Shown: one piece after another, positions 52,724 through 62,238 of the stretch
How the letters are laid out: every line of letters starts with the position of its first letter
Position numbering within the stretch: the first letter of the stretch is position 1
Origin: Acidovorax sp. Leaf160
Lineage (GTDB): Bacteria; Pseudomonadota; Gammaproteobacteria; Burkholderiales; Burkholderiaceae_C
Direction: 5' to 3'
Assembly (NCBI RefSeq): GCF_001424265.1
Contig: NZ_LMOV01000012.1
Span: forward strand, 411,050 to 475,049
Length of the DNA stretch: 64,000 nucleotides
Position numbers and translations under genes: made by a program
The notes under the pieces: generated by a model
Databases searched by the model: none
What the model saw: the letters and a program-made list of their open reading frames with translations, nothing else
Told to the model about the DNA's origin: nothing

Positions 52724-53581
52724 ATGACTGCCCAACTGATCGATGGCAACGCCCTTTCCCGCCAACTGCGCACCGACGTGGCCCAGCGTGCCGCTGCCTT
52801 GAAGGCGCGGGGCGTCACCCCCGGCCTGGCCGTGGTGCTGGTGGGCGACAACGCCGCCAGCCAGGTGTATGTGCGCAACAAGGTCAAGGCCTGCGAAGAC
52901 AGCGGCCTGCATTCGGTGCTGGAGAAGTACGACGCGGGCATGACCGAAGCCGAACTGCTGGCGCGGGTGGAGGCGCTGAACAACGATCCGGCGATCCACG
53001 GCATCCTCGTGCAGCTGCCGCTGCCCGCGCACATCGACGCCCAGAAAGTGATCGAGGCCATCTCGCCTGCCAAGGACGTGGACGGTTTCCACATCGCCAG
53101 CGCCGGCGCGCTCATGACGGGCTCGGCGGGCTTCTGGCCCTGCACGCCTTACGGCTGCATGAAGATGCTCGAATCCATCGGCTACGACCTGCGCGGCAAG
53201 CATGCGGTGGTGATCGGCCGCAGCAACATCGTGGGCAAGCCCATGGCGCTGATGCTGCTGGGGCAGGACGCGACCGTCACGGTGTGCCATTCCCGCACGG
53301 CGGACCTGAAGGCGCAGACCCTGCAGGCCGACGTCATCGTCGCCGCCGTGGGCCGGCAGAACGTGCTGACGGCCGACATGGTCAAGCCCGGCGCGGTCGT
53401 GATCGACGTGGGAATGAACCGCAACGCAGAAGGCAAGCTCTGCGGCGACGTGGACTTCGCCGGCGTCAAGGAAGTCGCTGGATGGATCACGCCGGTGCCC
53501 GGCGGCGTGGGCCCCATGACCATCACGATGCTGCTGGTGAACACGCTGGAGGCGGCCGAGCGCGCAGCCACGGGCGCCTGA
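52724..53581 (+). CDS. folD: Bifunctional methylene-THF dehydrogenase / methenyl-THF cyclohydrolase
   Basis: The 285-residue enzyme has the FolD signatures: [20 protein letters not shown] with the catalytic Lys near residue 55, [32 protein letters not shown] and, in the NADP domain, [20 protein letters not shown], ending with [19 protein letters not shown]. It interconverts one-carbon units of tetrahydrofolate in the cytosol. It follows a terminator-like repeat and is read in the same direction as prlC, 93 bp downstream. Confidence 0.97.
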   Translation: MTAQLIDGNALSRQLRTDVAQRAAALKARGVTPGLAVVLVGDNAASQVYVRNKVKACEDSGLHSVLEKYDAGMTEAELLARVEALNNDPAIHGILVQLPLPAHIDAQKVIEAISPAKDVDGFHIASAGALMTGSAGFWPCTPYGCMKMLESIGYDLRGKHAVVIGRSNIVGKPMALMLLGQDATVTVCHSRTADLKAQTLQADVIVAAVGRQNVLTADMVKPGAVVIDVGMNRNAEGKLCGDVDFAGVKEVAGWITPVPGGVGPMTITMLLVNTLEAAERAATGA

Positions 53582-53674
53582 CCGCGCGCCGCCGCGGCTT
53601 GGCGGATCGCCGTCATTGCAAGGTTCTATCGTTCCCTCATTGAAACCGGACAGCCCGGCCGCAAAATGATTCGC

Positions 53675-55717
53675 ATGAGCAACCCCCTTCTCGAATTCAC
53701 CGACCTCCCCCTTTTCGACCGTATCGCACCGTCCGACGTGGCGCCTGCCATGGACGTGCTGCTCGCCCGGGCCAAGACCGCGCTGGAGACAGTCACTGCG
53801 CCGGCCTTCCCGGCGCAGTGGGACGCCATCTCGCGCGTGCTCGACGTGGCGACCGAGGAGTTGGGCCGCTCGTGGGGTGCCGTGAGCCATCTCAACAGCG
53901 TGGCCGACACGCCGGAACTGCGCGCCGCGTACAACGAAGCGCTGCCCCGCGTGACCGAGTTCTGGACGCGCCTCGGTGCGGACGAGCGCCTCTATGCCAA
54001 GTACAAGGCGATCGACCCGGCGGCCCTCAGCGCCGAGCAACGCAGGGCCTGGGACAACGCGATCCGCAACTTCGTGCTGTCGGGCGCCGAACTGCAGGGC
54101 GGAGCCAAGGAGCGTTTCGCGCAGATCCAGGAACGCCAGGCCGAGCTGAGCCAGAAGTTCAGTGAAAACGCCCTGGACGCGACCGACGCCTTCGTCTACT
54201 ACGCCAAGGCAGAGGAGCTGGATGGCGTGCCGGCCGACGTGCAGCAGGCAGCACGCGCGGCGGCCCAGGCCGAGGGCAAGGACGGCTTCAAGCTCACGCT
54301 GAAGATGCCCTGCTACCTGCCGGTCATGCAGTTCGCCCGCAGCAGCGCGCTGCGCGAGACCCTCTACCGCGCCTATGTGACCCGCGCTTCCGACCAGGCC
54401 GGCGGTGACGCGACGCGCTTCGACAACGGTGCGCTCATCCGAGAGATTCTGGCGCTGCGCAAGGAAGAGGCGCAGTTGCTGGGCTACGCCAACTTCGGTG
54501 AGGTCTCCGTCGTGCCGAAGATGGCCGATTCGCCTGCGCAGGTGGTCAGCTTCCTGCGCGACCTGGCCGTGCGCGCCCGTCCCTACGCCGAGAAAGACGT
54601 GGCCGACCTGCGCGCCTTCGCCGCCGATCATCTGGGCCTCACCGCGCCTCAGGCCTGGGACTGGCCTTACGTGTCGGAGAAGCTCAAGGAAGCGCGCTAT
54701 GCCTTCAGCGAGCAGGAGGTGAAGGAATACTTCACGGCGCCGAAGGTGCTGGCGGGGCTCTTCAAGATCATCGAAACCCTGTTTGACGTCGCCATCCGTC
54801 GTGATGCCGCGCCTGTCTGGAATCCTGCGGTCGAATTCTTCCGCATCGAGCGCGATGGCCAATTGGTGGGGCAGTTCTATCTGGACCAGCCCGCGCGGGT
54901 CGGCAAGCGGGGCGGCGCCTGGATGGACGACGTGCGTGCCCGCTGGCTGCGACCCGACACGGGCGCACTGCAGACGCCGGTCGCCCATCTGGTCTGCAAC
55001 TTTGCCGAAGGTGTCGACGGCAAGCCGCCGCTGCTGACGCACGACGACGTCATCACGCTGTTCCATGAATTCGGCCACGGCCTGCACCACATGCTGACCC
55101 GCGTCAACGAGCGCGACGTGTCCGGCATCAGCGGCGTGGAATGGGATGCGGTCGAACTGCCCAGCCAGTTCATGGAGAACTTCTGCTGGGAATGGGACGT
55201 GCTCAAGCACATGACTGCCCATGTGGAAACGGGCGAGCCCTTGCCGCGCGCGCTGTTCGACAAGATGATTGCCGCGAAGAACTTCCAGAGCGGCATGGCC
55301 ACCCTGCGGCAGATCGAATTCTCGCTGTTCGACATGCTGCTGCATACCGACCACGACCCGGCCGCGGACTTTATGCCGCTGCTGGAGCAGGTGCGCGCCG
55401 AAATCGCCGTGCTGCAGCCGCCGGCCTTCAGCCGCACCGCCCATACCTTCAGCCACATTTTTGCCGGCGGGTACGCGGCCGGTTACTACAGCTACAAGTG
55501 GGCTGAAGTGCTGAGCGCCGACGCCTATGCCGCCTTCGAGGAATCGGCCGGCGCCGACGGGCTCCCCGACCCGGCGGTGGGCCGTCGGTACCGGGAAGCG
55601 ATTCTGGAGGCGGGCGGAAGCCGGCCTGCGATGGAATCCTTCAAGGCCTTCCGGGGGCGCGAGCCTCAGCTGGACGCACTGCTGCGCCACCAGGGCATGA
55701 GCTCCCCTGCCGCCTGA
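53675..55717 (+). CDS. prlC: Oligopeptidase A (M3 zinc metallopeptidase)
   Basis: The 680-residue cytosolic protease has the M3 zinc motif ITLFHEFGHGLHHMLTRV (HExxH form HEFGH) near residue 465, with the downstream glutamate ligand in VEWDAVELPSQFMENFCWEW. The N-terminal FSEQEVKEYFTAPKVL stretch and the C-terminal FAGGYAAGYYSYKWAEVLSAD complete the family hallmarks. It degrades signal peptides and short peptides. Start 53675 (MSNPLLEF) is 7 bp after CAAAAT and lacks a ribosome-binding site; 53666 is an in-frame alternative. Confidence 0.95.
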   Translation: MSNPLLEFTDLPLFDRIAPSDVAPAMDVLLARAKTALETVTAPAFPAQWDAISRVLDVATEELGRSWGAVSHLNSVADTPELRAAYNEALPRVTEFWTRLGADERLYAKYKAIDPAALSAEQRRAWDNAIRNFVLSGAELQGGAKERFAQIQERQAELSQKFSENALDATDAFVYYAKAEELDGVPADVQQAARAAAQAEGKDGFKLTLKMPCYLPVMQFARSSALRETLYRAYVTRASDQAGGDATRFDNGALIREILALRKEEAQLLGYANFGEVSVVPKMADSPAQVVSFLRDLAVRARPYAEKDVADLRAFAADHLGLTAPQAWDWPYVSEKLKEARYAFSEQEVKEYFTAPKVLAGLFKIIETLFDVAIRRDAAPVWNPAVEFFRIERDGQLVGQFYLDQPARVGKRGGAWMDDVRARWLRPDTGALQTPVAHLVCNFAEGVDGKPPLLTHDDVITLFHEFGHGLHHMLTRVNERDVSGISGVEWDAVELPSQFMENFCWEWDVLKHMTAHVETGEPLPRALFDKMIAAKNFQSGMATLRQIEFSLFDMLLHTDHDPAADFMPLLEQVRAEIAVLQPPAFSRTAHTFSHIFAGGYAAGYYSYKWAEVLSADAYAAFEESAGADGLPDPAVGRRYREAILEAGGSRPAMESFKAFRGREPQLDALLRHQGMSSPAA

Positions 55718-55788
55718 GCCCCCGCGCCCTTTGCATCTGCCGAAGCCGACCGACGCAGTACCCGACAGCCCACAGGGAGAATCCAAGC

Positions 55789-56436
55789 ATGAACACAGCC
55801 ATTGCCCCGGCCCTTGCCGTTTCGTTCGCTGCGCTGGCCCTGATCGGTGCGCCGGTGCAGGCGCAGCAGGTCTACAAGTCCGTGGGGCCCGACGGGCGGG
55901 TGACTTTCTCCGATCGCTCGCCGGTGGATTCCCTTGCCCCACCCACCGGCGCACGCACCACGACGTCGGTCAGTGGAGGCCCGGCCCTCCCCTACGAGCT
56001 GCGTCAGGTGGCTGCGCGTTTTCCGGTCACGCTCTACACCGGCGGCGACTGCGCGCCCTGCGCCAGCGCACGGAATCTGCTGGTCGCCCGGGGCGTGCCG
56101 TTCACGGAACGCACGGTCAACACTAACGAGGACATCGACGCGCTCAAGCGCCTGAGCGGTGCCACCAGCCTGCCCTTCGGAACGATCGGAGGCCAGCAGC
56201 TCAGCGGTTTCTCGGACGTGGAATGGACTCAGTACCTGGATGCGGCGGGGTACCCCAAGCAGTCTGCGCTGCCCGCCGGGTACCGCCAGCCCGTTGCCGC
56301 ACCGCTGGTGGTCGTGCAGCCGACCGCACCCGCGCCCCGGGCTGACGTGGGCGCCGCGCCGCGCGCACGCGCGGCATCACGCCCGGCCTCGCCGCCCGCC
56401 AACCGGGCCAGCAACCCGGCCGGTATCGTGTTCTGA
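55789..56436 (+). CDS. Exported DUF4124 plus glutaredoxin-like domain protein
   Basis: The 215-residue protein has a signal peptide (ALAVSFAALALIGAPVQAQ), a DUF4124 segment (QQVYKSVGPDGRVTFSDRSP), a glutaredoxin-like domain with the redox motif TGGDCAPCASARNLLVARGV (CAPC near residue 90) and LPFGTIGGQQLSGFSD carrying the cis-Pro element as LPFG, then a Pro/Ala/Arg-rich tail ending AGIVF. It is predicted to be a periplasmic thiol-disulfide protein of unknown target. A GGGAGAATCC ribosome-binding site precedes it. It is convergent with rpiA. Confidence 0.85.
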   Translation: MNTAIAPALAVSFAALALIGAPVQAQQVYKSVGPDGRVTFSDRSPVDSLAPPTGARTTTSVSGGPALPYELRQVAARFPVTLYTGGDCAPCASARNLLVARGVPFTERTVNTNEDIDALKRLSGATSLPFGTIGGQQLSGFSDVEWTQYLDAAGYPKQSALPAGYRQPVAAPLVVVQPTAPAPRADVGAAPRARAASRPASPPANRASNPAGIVF

Positions 56437-56515
56437 CGCGTCCGCCCGCAACCGGCTGCAAAGGCTCCCGCAGCCTGGTCCGCATGCGAACCCTGCGGCG
56501 AAGGGCCCTGCGGGA

Positions 56516-57205
56516 TCAGAACTTCAAAGTTTCCACACCCTGAGCGGTGCCCAGCAGGCAGATGTGGGCCCGCTGGTGCGCGAAGACGCCGACGGTGACG
56601 ACACCGGGCCACTGGTTCACTGCGGTTTCGAACGCGAGCGGATCCTTGATCGCCAGGCCCTTCACGTCCAGGATGTGCTGGCCGTTGTCGGTCACCAACG
56701 GGGCGCCGCCCTGCATGCGCAGGCTCACCTCGCCACCCTGCGCCTGAAACCGCCGTTGGATGTGCTCGGCGGCCATCGGGATGACCTCCACCGGCAGCGG
56801 GAAAGCGCCCAGCACGTCCACGCGCTTGGAGGCATCGGCGATGCACACGAACCGCGTTGCCAGCGCCGCCACGATCTTCTCGCGAGTGAGCGCTGCGCCG
56901 CCGCCCTTGATCATGTAGCCGCTGCGGTCGATCTCGTCGGCACCGTCGATGTACACCGCAAGCGAAGTCACTTCATTCGCATCGAACACCGGAATGCCGA
57001 GCTGCTTCAAGCGCTCGGTGCTGGCTACCGAACTGGATACGGCGCCCTTGATCTGGTCCTTCATCGTGGCGAGCGCGTCGATGAATTTGTTGACCGTGGA
57101 GCCGGTGCCCACCCCCACGATCTCGCCAGGAACCACGTATTGCAGCGCGGCTTGGCCCACCAGGGTCTTGAGTTCGTCTTGCGTGAGAGAGGCAGGTGTC
57201 GTCAT
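56516..57205 (-). CDS. rpiA: Ribose-5-phosphate isomerase A
   Basis: The 229-residue enzyme has the RpiA signatures [19 protein letters not shown] (residues 27-45), the substrate-binding [20 protein letters not shown] (about 80-99) with the catalytic region [20 protein letters not shown], and [15 protein letters not shown]. It interconverts ribose-5-phosphate and ribulose-5-phosphate in the pentose phosphate pathway. Start 57205 gives [12 protein letters not shown]. It is divergent from pyrD with only 34 bp between the start codons, so promoters must overlap. Confidence 0.96.
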   Translation of the reverse strand: MTTPASLTQDELKTLVGQAALQYVVPGEIVGVGTGSTVNKFIDALATMKDQIKGAVSSSVASTERLKQLGIPVFDANEVTSLAVYIDGADEIDRSGYMIKGGGAALTREKIVAALATRFVCIADASKRVDVLGAFPLPVEVIPMAAEHIQRRFQAQGGEVSLRMQGGAPLVTDNGQHILDVKGLAIKDPLAFETAVNQWPGVVTVGVFAHQRAHICLLGTAQGVETLKF

Positions 57206-57239
57206 GGGAGAGAATCGGAGTGAATCCCGGATTATCTCC

Positions 57240-58319
57240 ATGCCGCTCATTCCCTATTCGATCGCCCGCCCCTTTCTTTTCAGCCTCGACGCGGAGGCCG
57301 CCCACGACCTGACCATGGACATGCTGGCACGCGGCCAGCGCACGCCGCTGCAGCATGCGTGGAGCGGGCCGCTGATCCAGGATCCGATCGAGCTGGCTGG
57401 CCTCACGTTTCCGAACCGGGTGGGCATGGCGGCAGGTCTCGACAAGAACGCCCGCTGCATCGACGGGCTGGCTGCGATGGGTTTCGGTTTCGTCGAAGTG
57501 GGCACCGTGACACCCAAGGCGCAGCCGGGCAACCCCAAGCCGCGCATGTTCCGCCTGCCCGAGGCGCGCGGGCTGATCAACCGCCTGGGGTTCAACAACG
57601 AAGGGCTGGACGCATTCGTCCGCAACGTGCAAAAGGCCCGCTTTCGCGACAGCGCAGGCGCGAATCCCATGCTGCTCGGGCTCAACATCGGCAAGAACGC
57701 CACCACGCCGATAGAGAACGCCACCAGCGACTACCTGACCTGCCTGGATGGCGTGTACCCCTACGCCGATTACGTGACGGTGAACATCAGCTCACCCAAT
57801 ACGCAGAACCTGCGCGCGCTGCAGAGCGACGAGGCGCTGGATGGCCTGCTGGGCGCCATTGCCGAACGCCGTGAGCAGCTGTCGAGCAGCCACCGCGGCC
57901 CGGGCGGTGCCGCCAGGCGGGTGCCCGTGTTCGTGAAGATCGCGCCGGACCTGGACGAAGCGCAGGTGGAGGTGATTGCCGCCACCCTCCGGCGCCACGG
58001 CATGGACGGCGTCATCGCCACCAACACGACCATCGCGCGGGATGCCGTGCAGGGCCTGAAACACGGCGCCGAGACGGGGGGCTTGAGCGGCGCGCCGGTA
58101 CTCGCGGCGAGCAACCGGGTCATCTCGCAGTTGCGCGGCTCGCTGGGGCCTGCGTTCCCGATCATCGGCGTGGGGGGCATCCTGAGCGCCGACGATGCGG
58201 TCAGCAAGATTCGCGCGGGCGCCGACGTGGTGCAGATCTACACCGGTCTCATCTACCAAGGCCCGGGCTTGGTGGGCGAGTGCGCGCGGGCTATCCGCGA
58301 TCTGCGGTCGAAGCGTTGA
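57240..58319 (+). CDS. pyrD: Quinone-dependent dihydroorotate dehydrogenase (class 2)
   Basis: The 359-residue enzyme has the N-terminal membrane-contact helix of class 2 ([20 protein letters not shown]), [40 protein letters not shown], the catalytic Ser region [17 protein letters not shown] and the FMN motif [20 protein letters not shown] with the final [18 protein letters not shown]. It oxidises dihydroorotate in pyrimidine synthesis, passing electrons to the quinone pool. No ribosome-binding site lies before the ATG; ATTATC is 4 bp upstream, suggesting a leaderless transcript. A terminator follows. Confidence 0.96.
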   Translation: MPLIPYSIARPFLFSLDAEAAHDLTMDMLARGQRTPLQHAWSGPLIQDPIELAGLTFPNRVGMAAGLDKNARCIDGLAAMGFGFVEVGTVTPKAQPGNPKPRMFRLPEARGLINRLGFNNEGLDAFVRNVQKARFRDSAGANPMLLGLNIGKNATTPIENATSDYLTCLDGVYPYADYVTVNISSPNTQNLRALQSDEALDGLLGAIAERREQLSSSHRGPGGAARRVPVFVKIAPDLDEAQVEVIAATLRRHGMDGVIATNTTIARDAVQGLKHGAETGGLSGAPVLAASNRVISQLRGSLGPAFPIIGVGGILSADDAVSKIRAGADVVQIYTGLIYQGPGLVGECARAIRDLRSKR

Positions 58320-58360
58320 AACCCCGAAGCGCTGGAGCGCTGAAGCGGTGCACTAAAAAC

Positions 58361-58386
58361 AAAAAGGGCTGAACAGCCCTTTTTTG
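58361..58386. terminator. Rho-independent terminator (bidirectional)
   Basis: AAAAAGGGCT and AGCCCTTTTT pair around GAAC and end in a T-run, 42 bp after pyrD. With A's on the left it can also serve the minus-strand cluster ending at 58445. Confidence 0.9.
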
Positions 58387-58444
58387 TTGGATGGAGAGCG
58401 CAGCGCCGGCAGCCGGCGACGCGCACAGGATCGGCTTCGCTGAC

Positions 58445-58759
58445 CTATCGCCGCAACCGGCTCACCAGCGGCATCACCACTCCGGCCCACCGCACCAGGC
58501 GCGACGGTCCTGCGACCATCGCCACGGCTGCGGCAGCGGCAACCGCCATCGGATGCATGCGGGCAAAAGCCAGCAGCCGCACGGGCAGCGGCGCGTCGGG
58601 GTCGATCGCCTGGTTCTCTTCCCGCAATGCAACAACCTGTCGGTAGGCCGCACTGCGGGCGTGGATGCGCTCGCGCTGCTGCGCTATACGCTCCAGAATC
58701 TTTTGCTGCTCCGCACTCGGGGCGGGCACGTTGTCTGGAAGATCTACGGGCTTGGGCAT
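58445..58759 (-). CDS. YqjK-like membrane protein
   Basis: The 104-residue protein has an N-terminal charged coiled segment (EQQKILERIAQQRERIHARS, AAYRQVVALREEN) and a C-terminal hydrophobic helix (HPMAVAAAAAVAMVAGPSRL). Position directly after the phage-holin/YqjE-like gene (2 bp gap) matches the yqjD-yqjE-yqjK cluster. Function unknown. Confidence 0.7.
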   Translation of the reverse strand: MPKPVDLPDNVPAPSAEQQKILERIAQQRERIHARSAAYRQVVALREENQAIDPDAPLPVRLLAFARMHPMAVAAAAAVAMVAGPSRLVRWAGVVMPLVSRLRR

Positions 58760-58761
58760 GT

Positions 58762-59157
58762 TCACAGCCGCTCCTTGATGGCGCGCCAGTCCTGCGCCAG
58801 TTCGCGCCGCGTCAGAGCGAATGCATTGCCGGCCTTCTTGCCGACCGAAATGATCGCGGCCAACACGATGCCCCAGACCAGCAGCCAGCCGCCAGCGACC
58901 AGCCACGCCACCATGGCCCGCTTCGGGGAATCCCAGAATTGGACAATGATGGCGAGGGACAACAGGGTGAGCGCCACGATGGTGATGCCCAACAGCGCCA
59001 CCGCAAAAACGGCCATCATGCCGACCAGGCGTTTCTCGTCGGCCCACTCCAGGCGCGCCAACTCGATGCGGTCTTCGGCAGCGATGGCCCCTTCGATGAT
59101 GTTGGCGCGCCACCGCGAAATCCAGCCTTCGATTCCCAGAAGGGAGATCCAGTTCAT
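58762..59157 (-). CDS. Phage-holin-like superfamily / YqjE membrane protein
   Basis: The 131-residue protein has two TM helices (GMMAVFAVALLGITIVALTL and VAWLVAGGWLLVWGIVLAAI) between charged amphipathic segments (EDRIELARLEWADEKRL; TRRELAQDWRAIKERL). It belongs to the YqjE/Phage_holin_3_6 superfamily, a chromosomal family; the name does not imply a prophage. It is the middle gene of a three-gene membrane cluster. Confidence 0.82.
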   Translation of the reverse strand: MNWISLLGIEGWISRWRANIIEGAIAAEDRIELARLEWADEKRLVGMMAVFAVALLGITIVALTLLSLAIIVQFWDSPKRAMVAWLVAGGWLLVWGIVLAAIISVGKKAGNAFALTRRELAQDWRAIKERL

Positions 59158-59215
59158 GCGGTGGGCTCCTGATTCATCGTGTGGCGCTTTCTAAAGTCGT
59201 TGCGCAATCTTGCGA

Positions 59216-59524
59216 TCAACGGCGAGCCAGCAGAAAGCCCACCAGTGCGCCCGCAGCCAGTGCAGCGCTGGCAACGCGCCAGGGTTCGTCGTGCGCGTAG
59301 CGGTCTGCAGCCCGCGCGGCTTCCTTGGCCTGGTACGAAGCGTCCTGCGCGACGCGCACGGCGGAATCACGGACCGAGTGGATGCCGTCGTCCAGGCGCT
59401 GGCGCAGGGCCTTGATTTCGGGCACGCTGTCCAGATCCTTGCTCGAAAGCAGACCCTTCAGGTCGTTGACGAGCTTGTCCAGTTCACGTTGAGCGTTCGA
59501 GACGGTTGCGGAAGCAGAAGACAT
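59216..59524 (-). CDS. ElaB/YqjD/DUF883-family membrane-anchored protein
   Basis: The 102-residue protein has a coiled amphipathic body (NAQRELDKLVNDLKGLLSS; IKALRQRLDDGIHSVRDSA) and a C-terminal TM anchor with the typical ending DEPWRVASAALAAGALVGFL then LARR. The family tethers ribosomes to the inner membrane in stationary phase in E. coli (YqjD). AAAGGG lies 8 nt before the ATG. It leads the yqjD-yqjE-yqjK-like cluster. Confidence 0.88.
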   Translation of the reverse strand: MSSASATVSNAQRELDKLVNDLKGLLSSKDLDSVPEIKALRQRLDDGIHSVRDSAVRVAQDASYQAKEAARAADRYAHDEPWRVASAALAAGALVGFLLARR

Positions 59525-59671
59525 AAACAAACCCTTTCTTTTAGTAGGCGCCAACGGTAACCCGCCACCGGGCCGGGCCCTGTAGGCGGAGGTCCTATCT
59601 TAGCCACGGGAGACCTTCATCACGCCTTCAGCCGCGCGGCCTGGGGAATGTTCACAAGGCGCTTCGGGTGC

Positions 59672-60787
59672 TCATGCTGAGGCCGGCACTCCATCTGCGA
59701 CCAGCGCTCCCAACGCAAGCGCGCTCGTCAGGCCAGGGGACTCGATGCCAAACAGATTGATCAGTCCCTTCACTCCATGCACCTCCGGTCCCTGGACCAC
59801 GAAATCAGCCGCCGGCTCGGCCGGGCCATGGATTTTGGGCCGCATTCCGGCGTAGCCCGGTGTCAGTGCGCCGTCTCGCAACGCGGGCCAGTACTTGCGC
59901 ACCTCGGCGTAGAAGCTGTCGCCCCGCGCGGGGTTCACGACGAGGTCGGTGGGGTCGTCGACCCATTCCACGTCCGGGCCGAACTTCGCCTGGCCACCCA
60001 TGTCGAGCGTCAGGTGCACGCCGAGCCCGGCCGCCTCCGGCACCGGGTAGATGAGCCGCGAGAACGGCGCGGCTCCGGACAGCATGAAGTAGTTGCCCTT
60101 GGCGTAGCGCGGCGTCGGCACGTGGCGAGGGTCGAGCCCCAGGCACTCGCGCGCCAGTTGGGGCGCCGCGAGGCCGGCGGAATTGACCACCAGCCCTGCC
60201 AGTAACTCAGTGCCGTCCTGCGTCTCCACCACGATGCCGCCGTCCGCCACCCGCATCGACCGGACGGGCGAATGCAGGGCCACCATGCCTCCAGCGTGTT
60301 CCAGATCACCCTGGAGCGACAGCATGAACGCATGGCTGTCGATGATCCCTGTGCTGGGGGACAACAACGCGGCGCTGCAATGCAGGGCCGGTTCCAGCGC
60401 GCGGGCCTGCTCGCCGTCGAGCCACTGCAGATCCGTCACGCCGTTGGCGGCGGCATGCTGCTGTACACGGCGCAAGGCGCCCGATTGATCTTCCGAGGTG
60501 GCCACCACCAGCTTGCCGCAGCGGCGGTGCGCGACATGCCGTTCTTCGCAATACGCATAGAGCTGCTGTCTGCCTTGCACGCACAGCTGCGCTTTCAACG
60601 AGCCTGCGGGGTAATAAAGCCCCGCATGAATGACTTCGCTGTTGCGCGAACTCGTGCCGGTCCCGATGGCGCCGGCTGCTTCGAGCACGAGCACTTCCCG
60701 CCCGCGCAGCGCCAGGGCCCGCGCCACCGCCAGCCCCACCACCCCCGCGCCCATCACAACGACATCACAACGTTCCATCTGCTCCAT
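59672..60787 (-). CDS. FAD-dependent oxidoreductase, L-2-hydroxyglutarate dehydrogenase (LhgO)-like
   Basis: The 371-residue flavoenzyme has the N-terminal FAD motif [20 protein letters not shown], then [20 protein letters not shown] and the LhgO-type [31 protein letters not shown] and [12 protein letters not shown] signatures. It probably oxidises L-2-hydroxyglutarate to 2-oxoglutarate, passing electrons to quinone. Related DAO-fold enzymes cannot be excluded. No partner genes are adjacent. The minus-strand neighbour upstream is the tRNA-Val pair. Confidence 0.85.
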   Translation of the reverse strand: MEQMERCDVVVMGAGVVGLAVARALALRGREVLVLEAAGAIGTGTSSRNSEVIHAGLYYPAGSLKAQLCVQGRQQLYAYCEERHVAHRRCGKLVVATSEDQSGALRRVQQHAAANGVTDLQWLDGEQARALEPALHCSAALLSPSTGIIDSHAFMLSLQGDLEHAGGMVALHSPVRSMRVADGGIVVETQDGTELLAGLVVNSAGLAAPQLARECLGLDPRHVPTPRYAKGNYFMLSGAAPFSRLIYPVPEAAGLGVHLTLDMGGQAKFGPDVEWVDDPTDLVVNPARGDSFYAEVRKYWPALRDGALTPGYAGMRPKIHGPAEPAADFVVQGPEVHGVKGLINLFGIESPGLTSALALGALVADGVPASA

Positions 60788-60852
60788 CTCCGAAGGGTTG
60801 AGCAGGCATTGTCGCTGCGGCCATCACCACGATGCAGCAGAGGCCGAAAAGC

Positions 60853-60888
60853 AAAAAAGCCCTTGCAGGCAGAACCTGCAAGGGCTTT
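60853..60888 (-). terminator. Strong terminator behind the tRNA-Val pair
   Basis: Fourteen-base arms, AAAGCCCTTGCAGG and its perfect inverse complement, flank a 5-nt loop and end in a T-run on the minus strand, 6 bp after the 3' tRNA gene. Confidence 0.9.
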
Positions 60889-60894
60889 GATATC

Positions 60895-60969
60895 TGGTGG
60901 GTGATGCAGGGTTTGAACCTGCGACCCCTGCCGTGTGAAGGCAGTGCTCTACCGCTGAGCTAATCACCC
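60895..60969 (-). tRNA. tRNA-Val (anticodon CAC), copy 2
   Basis: On the minus strand the gene runs from GGGTGATTAGCTCAGCGGTA to a genomically encoded CCA. The acceptor stem GGGTGAT pairs with ATCACCC, and CTGCC-TTCACAC-GGCAG gives anticodon CAC (reads GUG). The T-loop GGTTCAAACC is normal. It is identical to the upstream copy and shares its terminator. Confidence 0.96.
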
Positions 60970-61013
60970 GAAAACTGAACGCTGACCTGAAAACCAGCCA
61001 GCGTTGTGAAAAC

Positions 61014-61088
61014 TGGTGGGTGATGCAGGGTTTGAACCTGCGACCCCTGCCGTGTGAAGGCAGTGCTCTACCGCTGAGCTAATCACCC
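61014..61088 (-). tRNA. tRNA-Val (anticodon CAC), copy 1
   Basis: It is identical over all 75 nt to the copy at 60895-60969, including the encoded CCA, and lies 44 bp upstream of it on the same strand. Both are probably processed from one transcript that ends at the terminator at 60853-60888. Confidence 0.96.
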
Positions 61089-61129
61089 GATTTGTCTTGC
61101 TGACAAGCCCATGATTATGGCACAGCTTT

Positions 61130-61843
61130 TCACACCGCCGATTCAGCTTTCCAGATTGTTTTTCCGCCGCTCGCCTTGTCGATCTGCGCGAGCGTGGCTT
61201 GGTGCTCGGCCAGTTCCTCGTCACTGGCGCGCAGCACCTGCAGCACGATACGGCTGAGGTCGATGGCCGGGATCGCCACACCCCCCTCGTCGGACTGCGA
61301 TTCGTCGGCGATCAGCAGCGCGTCCTGCCCGCGCGTCAGGTTGATGTAGACATCGGCCAGCAGCTCGGCGTCGAGCAAGGCGCCGTGCAGCGTACGGCCA
61401 GAGTTGTCCACGCCCAGGCGGTCGCACAGCGCGTCGAGCGAGTTGCGCTTGCCCGGGTACATCTCCTTGGCCATCGCGAGCGTGTCGGTCACGCTGCTGA
61501 CAAAGCTGCGGAACGGCGGCTGGCCCACCAGCTCGAGTTCCTTGTTCAGAAAGCCGACGTCGAAGGCCGCGTTGTGGATGATGATCTCGGCGCCCTGCAG
61601 GTACTGCAGGATGTCGTTCACCACATCAGCGAACTTCGGCTTGTCGCGCAGGAATTCGTTGCTGATGCCGTGCACCTTCAGCGCGTCTTCATGGCTGTCC
61701 CGTCCGGGATTGAAATACAGGTGCAGGTTGTTGCCAGTGAGCTTGCGGTTGAGCAGTTCCACGCAGCCCAGTTCGATGATGCGGTCGCCGCCCTCGGCTG
61801 ACAGGCCGGTGGTTTCCGTATCCAGAACGATCTGGCGCGACAT
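61130..61843 (-). CDS. dnaQ: DNA polymerase III epsilon subunit (3'-5' exonuclease)
   Basis: The 237-residue DEDDh exonuclease has Exo I QIVLDTETTGLSAEGGDRII at residues 4-23, Exo II IIHNAAFDVGFLNKEL and Exo III TLHGALLDAELLADVYINL with the conserved His and Asp. It proofreads the replicative polymerase. The C-terminal tail (about 180-237) would bind the alpha subunit. The start overlaps the fdx stop (TGATG), so the two are translationally coupled. Confidence 0.95.
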   Translation of the reverse strand: MSRQIVLDTETTGLSAEGGDRIIELGCVELLNRKLTGNNLHLYFNPGRDSHEDALKVHGISNEFLRDKPKFADVVNDILQYLQGAEIIIHNAAFDVGFLNKELELVGQPPFRSFVSSVTDTLAMAKEMYPGKRNSLDALCDRLGVDNSGRTLHGALLDAELLADVYINLTRGQDALLIADESQSDEGGVAIPAIDLSRIVLQVLRASDEELAEHQATLAQIDKASGGKTIWKAESAV

Positions 61844-62181
61844 CAGTGGTTTTCCTTGGCGTGGTTGATGGTGTATTTCGGAATTTCCACCGTCACGTCG
61901 GTCTGCGCCAGGATGGCCTGGCACGAGAGACGGGACTGCGGCTCCAGGCCCCAGGCCCGGTCCAGCAGGTCTTCCTCTTCCTCTTCCGCTTCGTTGAGCG
62001 ATGCAAGCCCTTCGCGCACGATCACGTGGCAGGTCGTGCAGGCGCAGCTCATGTCGCAGGCGTGCTCGATCTTGATGCCGTTGTCCAGCAGCGCTTCGCA
62101 GATCGAAGTGCCTGCGGGTGCAGAAATCTCGGTGCCGGAAGGGCAGTACTCGGCGTGGGGAAGGATCTTGATGACGGGCAT
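61843..62181 (-). CDS. fdx: [2Fe-2S] ferredoxin of the ISC system
   Basis: The 112-residue adrenodoxin-type ferredoxin has the cluster ligands in EHACDMSCACTTCHVIVREG (Cys 42, 48 and 51 in C-x5-C-x2-C spacing) and the fourth in SRLSCQAIL. A Glu-rich segment NEAEEEEEDLLDRAWGLEP follows. It donates electrons for iron-sulfur cluster assembly. It lies directly downstream of hscA, as in the isc operon, and shares a one-base overlap with dnaQ. Confidence 0.96.
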   Translation of the reverse strand: MPVIKILPHAEYCPSGTEISAPAGTSICEALLDNGIKIEHACDMSCACTTCHVIVREGLASLNEAEEEEEDLLDRAWGLEPQSRLSCQAILAQTDVTVEIPKYTINHAKENH

Positions 62182-62238
62182 GGGTCGAAAGTGGGGGCGT
62201 TGTAGGTGGGGAATGCGCGTGCCGGTTGCCGGCGCCGT

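Noticed and set aside
58762-59157. Prophage holin
   Set aside because: The protein belongs to the YqjE superfamily and stands in the chromosomal yqjD-yqjE-yqjK context; no other phage gene is near.
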